The position numbers were made by a program, and so were the translations under genes. This document shows, piece after piece, positions 1 through 5,827 of a stretch of DNA of 13,625 nt. The notes beneath the pieces were generated by a model that was not told the origin of the DNA, did no database searches, and saw only the letters and a program-made list of their open reading frames with translations. The stretch comes from JARBAK01 sp034472185 (GTDB lineage Bacteria; Pseudomonadota; Alphaproteobacteria; Rickettsiales; Midichloriaceae): positions 1-13,625 of the forward strand of contig JARBAK010000002.1 of NCBI GenBank assembly GCA_034472185.1, in the 5' to 3' direction. How positions within the stretch are numbered: position 1 is the first letter of the stretch; the number at the start of each line of letters is the position of its first letter.

Positions 1-1264
1 AAAAGAAGTTAATGAATCTCTACCTTTTTTCTGAATTTCAAACTTTTCAGTATTATAAAGCTTTTTTGTTAAGAACATCTCAAATAGAGTGTTTTTTAAG
101 AATTTATACTGTGGACCTCCATAGAGTAAGCTGCTTGCAGTGTATATTCCCCATTCTCGCATTCGTTGCTTTACACCATAATTATCGTCATTTTTGCTCT
201 CTAAAAGCTTCCAGAATTCTTTTTCTTCTCTATTTTTATCAATATTGGCAGAAACCGCCTCTGTAAATTTTTTATTCACCTTTTCTATTATTTCTTGCTC
301 TTGTGTTTCGATATTCTGGACAAGGTTGTCTTCATCGATAATTCTATCTCCTACCCCATACTCACCAGCTAAAATTGCTTCAACAGTCTCTTCTTTGATT
401 AGCCAAGCGAAAACTGCTTTAAAACTGTTCTTGGTTTCTTTTTCCCCCATAAGGAACTTGCTGCTGTTGACTTTAAGAGCGTAGTCTTTCCATCTTTCTA
501 GCGATCCCTCAAAAAACTTCGCTAAAATTTTTATTAGCTTAGTCGAATTTTTTTGGTTCGCGTATTCTTTAATTGGTTTTAGGGAATACGCAAAAATATC
601 ATTCCATGTTGAAACCATTTCTTGTATGATGGACGTTTCTTTATCACTAATTGTTGACGTTATTACTGGTAAAGTAAAAAAATGTCTTTGTTTCGAATTT
701 GTATTAACAAAAAATTTTTCTAAATTTGGATTTGCTTCTTCTAAATGATTTTCTTCGTATTTCAGCGTTTTTCCCTTATAAGAAGAATTATTTGCATAGT
801 TATTTTTTTGTTTACTATTATAGATTAGTTGATTTTGAGTAAAATTTTTTATTTTGCTCTGATTCCTGCTGGATTGTGCCAACTATGGAATCCAGTTTAT
901 TAAAATCAATAGTGTACCATTTCGTGTGATCTCGTTTTGAAGCATTTACTTTTTTGGATACTAAAAGACCTATCTTTTCTAAAGATGATATGCTCTTTCT
1001 AATTTTATATAGAGTAAAATTAGGTAATTGCCTTTTCCATTGATCCAGCGAATTGTAGATCCAGAGTCCGCTCTCACTCTCTACTTGCTTACCACAAACA
1101 CTAAGCCATAATGGATCCTGGTTATCAATATTGCTGCATCATTGCCTATCTGGGCAGCTAAGCTTTACTGGAACAAGTATTTTCCGCTGTTGTTGAAGTG
1201 ATGGCGTGTTTTTCCTGTCAGGGGTTCGCGCCTTAACTCAGTTTTTGTTTTACATCTTCGTCAT
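1..1264 (-). pseudogene. Plasmid replication initiator (winged-helix Rep), frameshifted and cut by the window edge
   Basis: Read on the minus strand, pieces of one protein lie in different frames. About 1210-1160 encodes PSLQQQRKILVPVKL; about 1160-1108 encodes AAQIGNDAAILITRIHY; about 1110-850 encodes a winged-helix-like stretch including LWIYNSLDQW, SISSLEKIGLL and TKWYTIDFNKL; from about 850 to base 1 one frame stays open, with no stop before the edge. The AAQIG...IHYWL and LWIYNS...WYTI pattern is that of plasmid and phage replication initiators with a winged-helix DNA-binding domain (family knowledge, recalled, not searched). The likely start is the ATG at 1264-1262, overlapping the TGA of the upstream gene. 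Lesions seen: stops in the first codons, a frameshift near 1160, one near 1108 (TATGG where TATTGG would restore Tyr-Trp), and one in the A-run near 841-852. Sequencing error could explain some of these, but probably not all. Confidence 0.6.
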
Positions 1265-1476
1265 TTTATTTCATAGCCAAGTTTTTCCAATTTTTCGACC
1301 ACAGCTTGAGTTATCCATGAGCTTCTCGGTGTTGAGAATTTAGATCTTTCTTTATCTATCAGATCTACGATCGTTTTTTTCATTCTTAACGTCACAAGTC
1401 TTTCTTCAACTGCTACAAGCTTGTCATCCACATCGATGACATCTACTTTAGACTTATCGTTCACGTCTCTATCCAT
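1261..1476 (-). CDS. Small ribbon-helix-helix-like protein (71 aa)
   Basis: A 71-residue, charge-rich protein. Residues about 25-70 (ERLVTLRMKKTIVDLIDKER, then TPRSSWITQAVVEKLEKLGY) fit a ribbon-helix-helix DNA-binding fold: a short beta-strand followed by two helices with a Ser-rich turn. The acidic N-terminal 25 residues look disordered. Its TGA overlaps the ATG of the degraded replication initiator (ATGA at 1264-1261), which suggests translational coupling and a role in control of replication or copy number (inference). There is no clear Shine-Dalgarno sequence before the ATG at 1476. The exact family is not recognised. It is the only intact gene next to the broken rep, so it may be expressed without its former partner. 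Confidence 0.65.
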   Translation of the reverse strand: MDRDVNDKSKVDVIDVDDKLVAVEERLVTLRMKKTIVDLIDKERSKFSTPRSSWITQAVVEKLEKLGYEIK

Positions 1477-1609
1477 AACTAAGCTTAAATTATTACAAGC
1501 AGTAGCCTGGACATATATAGAAACAAATAATTGATGCCAATAGATACTTTCAACAATACTACATATTTTTTAGAAAAATCTACTACGACTCTTTAGATCA
1601 ATCCATTTA

Positions 1610-1856
1610 TCAATTGACGAACACGATTACATCGATGAGAGAAGCGCGCACCTCTGATATTAGATTCGAGAGACGGTTGTCTTTACTGACATGTAACGCA
1701 TATAACTGCGTTCGCGTATATTTTTAACGTGAAGTTGGATGCTCTCTGTATGACTCTACAATATCGCGCCAATTCTATCTTTGCCAATAGAAAAGGCATG
1801 TTTTTAGTGCCACTGAGTAACGAGCGATACAACTCGCTTAAGGAATCGACATATGT
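1610..1856 (-). pseudogene. Decayed fourth copy of the 152-residue small-partner gene
   Basis: The minus strand at about 1625-1675 encodes LSNLISEVRASLIDV, matching the ALSEVRASL(L/F)DT segment of the intact small proteins at 5295-5753 and 13098-13556. The nucleotides match well there too, with most differences at third codon positions. Upstream, in another frame that ends in TAA at 1685-1683, an open stretch from about 1853 includes GTKNMP and KIELARYC, which can be laid against DAKNIP and NIELACN of the intact copies. The stretch sits between the two ribbon-helix-helix genes of the replication block. The C-terminal Ser/Thr-rich tail is missing. The SEVRASL match is the solid part; the N-terminal alignment is weaker. 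Confidence 0.45.
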
Positions 1857-2108
1857 TTAATCCCCCTTGGGTAATTGTATAGGCCCTTTTGTCTCTTCAT
1901 AATTTTGAATATAATTATTTAAAGCTTCATCTAAAACATCTTTAATTGCTTTTCTTTCCCAATAAGCAATTGCTTTGAGTCTCTCAATATTAAATTTCTT
2001 AACTATGAAAGTTGCTCTTGTCTCTTCTACAATATTTTTTTCTCTTGGTTTCGGTAATTCTTCTCCTAAAAGCGAATCGAACGGAGCCTTAAAATTTTTT
2101 TTAGTCAT
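1857..2108 (-). CDS. Partition-partner protein with ribbon-helix-helix-like C-terminus (ParB-like role)
   Basis: An 83-residue protein whose ATG overlaps the end of parA by 4 bp, so the two are translationally coupled. Residues about 32-72 (ATFIVKKFNIERLKAIAYWE, then AIKDVLDEALNNYI) fit a ribbon-helix-helix: beta-strand ATFIV, helix NIERLKAIAYW, turn, helix IKDVLDEALNNYI. The N-terminal 30 residues are basic and probably flexible. Small ribbon-helix-helix proteins encoded directly after a ParA ATPase commonly act as centromere-binding proteins or partition repressors (family knowledge); that role is inferred here from position and fold. The AT-rich palindrome at 2895-2928, upstream of parA, is a candidate binding site. 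The gene itself is intact, unlike parA and rep. Confidence 0.7.
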   Translation of the reverse strand: MTKKNFKAPFDSLLGEELPKPREKNIVEETRATFIVKKFNIERLKAIAYWERKAIKDVLDEALNNYIQNYEETKGPIQLPKGD

Positions 2109-2851
2109 ATTATACCCTTTTTAAGCATCTCGTTGCATAATTCTTCGTAATCTGTTGCTCCTCTACAGTTTTTATTATACAAAAAAATATCCTTACCTTG
2201 ACTTGGCGCTTCAGCTAAAGCTATATTGTTCGATATTTTAGAATTTAGGAATTTATCTCCGAAGTATTCTGATACGCTCTCTGCTATGTCTCTGTTGAGC
2301 ACTTTACGCGAATCATATTGTGTTAAAAAAACACAACCAATTCGCAGATTGCTGTTCAATCTATTCTGTATTTTTTTTATTATTTCAGTTAATTTCGCTA
2401 ATCCCCTGAGCGGTAAATACTCTGCTTGCATAGGTATAATGACGTAATCTGAAGCTGTTAAAGCGTTTATCGTTAATAAGCCAAGTGAGGGTGGACAATC
2501 TATCAATATGTACTCAAATTTATTTGTGAATTGAGATAATATATCTTTTAAGACGTACTCTCTTCCTGGTTCTGAACTTAATTCTATTTCAGCTGCTGAT
2601 AAGTCTAGAGATGAAGGTAGAACATATAGATTGCTTCTATACTCTATAGTGTTGACCATTTTTTCTCCTTTTAGATTATCATAGATACTTATTTGTATAT
2701 TTTTTATGCCAAGGCTTTGAGTTAAATTTGATTGAGGATCAAGATCAACCAGCAGAACTTTTTTACCACGATTTGCTAGGGCTGCTCCTATATTTATCGT
2801 TTATGTGGTTTTTCCAACACCTCCCTTATGATTACTAATAGAATATATCAT
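2105..2851 (-). pseudogene. parA: ParA/Soj-type partition ATPase with one in-frame TAA after Walker A
   Basis: One frame runs from the ATG at 2851 to the stop at 2105, 248 codons, the usual ParA/Soj length, with a single TAA at 2803-2801. The N-terminus has the deviant Walker A motif HKGGVGKTT; the TAA follows immediately, then TINIGAALANRGKKVLLVDL with the Walker A' Asp, and later YILIDCPPSLGLLTINAL (Walker B region). Family members usually have Ser or Thr at the stop position, so a single TCA-to-TAA change would explain it (inference). The rest of the protein shows no damage. An internal ATG at 2659 is preceded by AAAGGAG at a good distance, so a 184-residue product may be made, but it would lack the nucleotide-binding loop. 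It heads the cluster with the overlapping ribbon-helix-helix gene. Confidence 0.85.
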
Positions 2852-2890
2852 TCTGTATACTTATATATAAATAATATTATATTATCATAT

Positions 2891-2930
2891 CCTATAATAA
2901 TATAGTAATAAATACTACTATATTATTAGA
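2891..2930. repeat. AT-rich palindrome upstream of parA, candidate centromere or operator
   Basis: Perfect 13-bp arms, TAATAATATAGTA at 2895-2907 and its complement at 2916-2928, with an 8-base centre. It lies about 45 bp upstream of the parA ATG, where parS sites and autoregulatory operators of parA cassettes are usually found (family knowledge). The 10-bp core TAATATAGTA / TACTATATTA recurs as an inverted pair at 3437-3469, in the opposite relative order. Role inferred from position only. Confidence 0.5.
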
Positions 2931-3037
2931 TAGCAGCTTTACGATTGTTTTGGTACCATATTTACATAGTGTAAAAACACTAGCGGATATTAACTTTTAA
3001 CAACTACAAGTTATTTCATTGAGCTGGTTTTAGTTTC

Positions 3038-3069
3038 AGTCACGAAATTTATCATAAATTGGTCATGTC
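3038..3069 (-). repeat. Inverted copy of the 31-bp sequence at 8820-8850
   Basis: The reverse complement of this stretch is GACATGACCAATTT, four variable bases, then TAAATTTCGTGACT. The copy at 8820-8850 has the same two 14-base blocks around three different bases. Read from the outside inward, both begin AGTCACGAAATTTA, so they have the geometry of terminal inverted repeats of a segment of about 5.8 kb, or of inverted recombination sites. Confidence 0.6.
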
Positions 3070-3217
3070 CGTAAAGATTACATTGACGGACCTAAACTTT
3101 TATAAAAAACCCAAAATGGCCTATTTCGCACTCTCTGAGTATGTTATTCAATTCGTATTGTTGCTTAACAGTGTGAAAACAGTACAAAATGTTGAGATAA
3201 TGATCTAATCTTTAACG

Positions 3218-3411
3218 CTATAAAGAGCACCATAGCATTAAAGGTGTACGTTTATTATGAAGGTAATTATTTCTTATCAGATAATCAGATTTACGTTTAT
3301 CGATGACGAATTTTCGTATTTCACTATCAATTTTAGAGGATTCATGGTGATTGATAATTAGTTTGAGTAATGAACGAGCCAGAATAAGATAGTATTCACG
3401 TGTCTGTGCGA
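3218..3411 (-). pseudogene. Gene remnant, unidentified (possibly ankyrin-like)
   Basis: The minus frame ending at the TAG at 3220-3218 reads REYYLILARSLLKLIINHHE, then KIDSEIRKFVIDKRKSDYLI and NKRTPLMLW. The composition, with hydrophobic heptad spacing, looks like real protein rather than chance, and the RTPLML string recalls ankyrin repeats, but one short string is not enough to assign the family. No start codon is evident and the upstream end runs into the hairpin-rich repeat at 3396-3541. It is probably the end of a longer decayed gene that also includes 3512-3786. Confidence 0.3.
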
Positions 3412-3541
3412 ATTAATACATCGTTATTATTAATAATACTATATTAGCAATAATACAGATAATATAGTATTATTTCGTTCTCTGGGAATATAGTGGCGAA
3501 TATTACTATAGCTAACATAGGCTCTCAACTATGGTGAGAGC
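3396..3541. repeat. Hairpin-rich repeat element, copy A
   Basis: Begins CACGTGTCTGTG, then a perfect 15-bp inverted repeat (3432-3446 with 3460-3474, 13-base loop), then TATTTCGTTCTCTG, a segment ending CTAACATAGG, and a second hairpin GCTCTCA / TGAGAGC (3521-3527 with 3535-3541). Copy B at 4106-4286 keeps the same order of conserved blocks and of hairpins, with different arm sequences. The function is unknown; candidates are a small mobile palindromic element, a structured RNA or a replication/partition site. Confidence 0.6.
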
Positions 3542-3786
3542 TACTAGCTTAATTCTAGATTGTTCAATCAAATCCGCATCTGGCAACAAGATCAGATGAA
3601 AGAAACTTGGGTTTTTATTCATCCATTTTAAATGACAATAGTTAGTTTTTTACGGATATTACTGACGTGCTTTTCACTGCCAACAATAGAGAAATTCTCG
3701 TATGGCTTTAAATTATAAGTGGCTCTGAGTAAGCCATACATGTTTATAGTGAATAACTGTACAACTTGCTTGAAGAAAACACGATC
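3512..3786 (-). pseudogene. Gene remnant, unidentified, with one frameshift
   Basis: Two minus-strand open stretches join across a frameshift near 3640. The first, from 3786, includes RVFFKQVVQLFTINMYGLL and NFSIVGSEKHVSNIRKKL; the second includes KWMNKNPSFFHLILLPDADL and IEQSRIKLVALTIVE, and ends at the TAG at 3514-3512 inside repeat copy A. Both look like genuine protein (amphipathic helices, balanced composition). No known family is recognised. The upstream end is lost among stops. Confidence 0.35.
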
Positions 3787-3944
3787 TTATAACATTTGAT
3801 TTTATGCGATAAAATGCAGCTTATGATGTATGCTTACTAGAATAAAGCATCGCATCTTTTATTATAAATAAAATAATATAAAAATATTATTAAGTACGAT
3901 ACGCAGATGTTTTACTAGAATTAAAAAATATTAAGGTAACAAAA
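3787..3944. other. Gene-free AT-rich stretch
   Basis: No open frame or convincing remnant is visible. Together with the flanking remnants and repeats, 2852-4370 contains no intact gene. Confidence 0.5.
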
Positions 3945-4119
3945 ATGGAGAGTAATGAATCAAACACTGAATTGGCTATCGCTTCGTATATCTCCGACTT
4001 AAACGGTGTAAGGAATGCTGTTGAAAGTGATGCGAATATAAATTGAGCGATGGCTTGATATCAATCTGCGTAATAAATTGGAATTTTTAAAAGAGAAGAG
4101 AGAACACACGTGTCTGTGA
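3945..4119 (+). pseudogene. Short unidentified gene remnant with one frameshift
   Basis: An ATG at 3945, with AAGG upstream, opens a 33-codon frame (MESNESNTELAIASYISDLN, then GVRNAVESDANI) ending at TGA 4044-4046. Moving one frame at about 4041 continues with IERWLDINLRNKLEFLKEKR and stops at 4117-4119, inside repeat copy B. The two parts together resemble the start of a helical protein. No family is recognised, and chance cannot be excluded at this length. Confidence 0.25.
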
Positions 4120-4286
4120 AAATACTAAAACGTATTACATTATTATTAATAATAACATGTTACCAATAATATAAATAACGCGGTATTATTTCGTTCTCTG
4201 AGAGTATAGTAATAAATGTTACTTAATAATAACGTATTCCTATATTATCAGGTATTACTATACCTAACATAGGCTTACATGTAAGC
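4106..4286. repeat. Hairpin-rich repeat element, copy B
   Basis: Diverged copy of 3396-3541: CACGTGTCTGTG, an imperfect large palindrome around 4145-4190, TATTTCGTTCTCTG, a stretch ending TACCTAACATAGG, then the perfect palindrome GCTTACATGTAAGC at 4273-4286. It is about 35 bp longer than copy A between the TATAGT and CTAACATAGG blocks. Loop-side and spacer blocks are conserved better than the arms, as expected if structure is under constraint. Confidence 0.6.
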
Positions 4287-4369
4287 AACTTATTGGCACA
4301 TATATGACGTCTAATATCTATGCTGAGTAATTATAGATGAATTAGCTTAGGTTGTTCCCGCTACTATAG

Positions 4370-4678
4370 TTTGAATTAGCACCCAGCACCGTACTACAAT
4401 CCCTCTATTTCCTCGATACGCTCAAACTACCTGAGCCTGAAAGACAGGCCTACGATAGATTCGTAGAAAACTTGCGCTATAGAGAAAGCGTCACTGAATC
4501 TAACTTCGAAGCTGGGAAAATTGCAGGCAGAATGGAAGGCAGAGAGGAGGGGAAAGCCGCAGGAAAAATTAAAGTTGCAAAGAACATGAAAAACGCTGGT
4601 CTAACTATAGAGGTAATTAAGCAAGTTACAGGTCTGAGCATTGAGGAAATAAATGATATTTTGGCAAAAAGGCGATGA
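4370..4678 (+). pseudogene. C-terminal fragment of an Rpn-type recombination-promoting nuclease / putative transposase
   Basis: An open frame after the TAG at 4367-4369 encodes about 102 residues to the TGA at 4676. It includes LYFLDTLKLPEPERQAYDRF, a Gly/Glu/Lys-rich linker (GKIAGRMEGREEGKAAGKIK) and a terminal helix-turn-helix-like motif, GLTIEVIKQVTGLSIEEIND. This is the typical tail of the Rpn/YhgA family (PD-(D/E)XK nucleases), which are abundant in Rickettsiales and other host-associated bacteria (family knowledge). The catalytic N-terminal part, normally about 200 residues, is absent. A TTG near 4472 could start a 68-residue product, but the frame carries homologous sequence further upstream, so truncation is the better reading. 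Confidence 0.75.
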
Positions 4679-4710
4679 TAGCTTAGGCGCACCTTTCCTA
4701 CTTTAGCTCC
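4652..4710 (+). repeat. Direct repeat of the Rpn 3' end, copy 1 (partner at 5124-5182)
   Basis: The end of the 4370-4678 fragment and the following bases share AA(T/C)GATATTTT(G/T)GCAAAAA, GCGATGATAGCTTAGGCGCACC and further matching bases with 5124-5182. It marks duplication of an Rpn gene end plus its downstream flank. Confidence 0.65.
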
Positions 4711-4751
4711 AGCCGTGACTTTGTCTATGAATTTTGGCACTATAGGCTATA

Positions 4752-4868
4752 CAAGCAAACATTGGACTCCAAAAGACAGCGAAAAGCCTCCTTGCAAAAG
4801 GAATGGACATAAAGTTTATTGCTGAAGTTACGGGTTTGTCTGAACAAGAATTGCGGAGGTTGAAGTAA
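4752..4868 (+). pseudogene. Second Rpn C-terminal fragment
   Basis: Encodes about 38 residues ending at the TAA at 4866-4868, including QKTAKSLLAKGMDIKFIAEV followed by TGLSEQELRRLK. This matches the tail of the fragment at 4370-4678 (KQVTGLSIEEI) position for position, so it is the end of another Rpn-type gene. The upstream coding part is lost; a TAG lies directly before the fragment. Confidence 0.65.
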
Positions 4869-4970
4869 GATACTTTTAAATGCCCCTCAGCATATCGCGA
4901 AGTTCGGTAGGAGTTCATAGAGAATCGCATTCTTTCTTCTATGAAAGTGAATACAACTAGATGCTGTACA

Positions 4971-5072
4971 AGGGCTAATAATTTGACGCAGACGTTTGAT
5001 GTAAAATTAATAGCGAAGATAACCGGTCTGTCGGAAGAAGAAATCCAGAAATTAGGTAAACCTGGAAAATGA
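4971..5072 (+). pseudogene. Third Rpn C-terminal fragment
   Basis: Encodes FDVKLIAKITGLSEEEIQKL, then GKPGK and a TGA at 5070-5072, the same terminal motif as the two fragments before it. About 30 codons remain. Confidence 0.6.
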
Positions 5073-5123
5073 GAAATGTAGTTTGGTTAGCGTAGAGAGG
5101 GCTATATTACCTATGTTTAGATA

Positions 5124-5182
5124 AACGATATTTTTGCAAAAAAGCGATGATAGCTTAGGCGCACCATTTCTACTTCGGCTGG
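5124..5182 (+). repeat. Direct repeat of the Rpn 3' end, copy 2, with a fourth tail remnant
   Basis: Near-copy of 4652-4710. The first bases still encode the ending NDIFAKKR of an Rpn tail, making a fourth trace of this gene family within 800 bp. Confidence 0.65.
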
Positions 5183-5294
5183 AACTGGAATAAGAGTGCA
5201 CACCTATTCAGATCCTTACAAGTGCTTCTAGATACTAAACTACCAGATCTGAAGCATTAGCTTTGCCCCTCACCCATTTCTTACTCACCATCTT

Positions 5295-5753
5295 CTACAA
5301 CTCACAATATTCAGAAGATCCATGCAAAACAGAACTATTCGTCTCCATTGCAGTATCAAGAGTAGAGGTACTTATCTCTGATGCTGGTGCAGTATCAAAA
5401 AGAGATGCCCGTACTTCTGATAAAGCTTCGGGAAATATTCCCTCTCTCATAATATAAGGCATAAATAAATTATTCTTCACACTTTGTGGTAGCTCAGGTA
5501 TACGAAAGTTAAAAATTTTATATAACTCTACAATATTGTAAGCCATTTCTGTGTCTAGAATGACTTCAGGATATGCAGCTACTATATCCGCTTTTGAGGG
5601 AAAATTGTCAGGATTTCGCACAATAAACTCTAATACCTCAGGATTTATTTCTCCAATCTTCAAGCATAGCCCATAAATAGTATCCTTTACTTTCGAAATG
5701 GTTGCTTCAATTTCTTGGATTTCTTGTTCTTCAAGTTGTTCTTTAGTTAACAT
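5295..5753 (-). CDS. Small partner protein of the divergent HExxH module, copy 1 (152 aa)
   Basis: A 152-residue soluble protein with no signal peptide or membrane segment. Residues 1-30 form a charged, Glu/Lys-rich helix (MLTKEQLEEQEIQEIEATIS); the middle contains LEFIVRNPDNFPSKADIVAA and a helix with ELYKIFNF. The C-terminal 45 residues (from about ALSEVRASLFDT to HGSSEYCEL) are Ser/Thr-rich and nearly identical to those of the copy at 13098-13556, while the middle has diverged. It is divergent from the 762-residue protease with 74 bp between them; the same pairing recurs at 11613-13556. No Shine-Dalgarno sequence precedes the ATG at 5753, in contrast to the partner gene. The family is not recognised. 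Possible roles are immunity protein, chaperone, co-secreted effector or regulator; the sequence does not decide. Confidence 0.8.
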   Translation of the reverse strand: MLTKEQLEEQEIQEIEATISKVKDTIYGLCLKIGEINPEVLEFIVRNPDNFPSKADIVAAYPEVILDTEMAYNIVELYKIFNFRIPELPQSVKNNLFMPYIMREGIFPEALSEVRASLFDTAPASEISTSTLDTAMETNSSVLHGSSEYCEL

Positions 5754-5827
5754 ACTAATAATTCTAGATTTTGGGTTGATGAAATTATATTATACTTACA
5801 ATAGCAATATTTTTTGGAGGAGTAAAT
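5754..5827. promoter_or_regulatory. Divergent intergenic region of module 1, with conserved leader and strong ribosome-binding site
   Basis: 74 bp between the two start codons. Bases 5789-5831 match the reverse complement of 13022-13064 over 43 bp with only about seven differences, all transitions. Shared items are a TATACT-like hexamer (5791-5796; TATGCT in the other copy) that could be a -10 box, and GGAGGAG at 5816-5822, five bases before the ATG. No convincing -35 box is seen. Confidence 0.55.

Noticed and set aside
12..484. Plus-strand open frames of 84 and 96 codons at the left edge
   Set aside because: They lie opposite the long open minus-strand frame of the replication initiator and have the Phe/Ser/Leu-rich composition of an antisense shadow.
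2852..4370. CRISPR array or regular iteron array in the AT-rich repeats
   Set aside because: The repeats are two long diverged copies and scattered palindromes, without regular short repeats or unique spacers.
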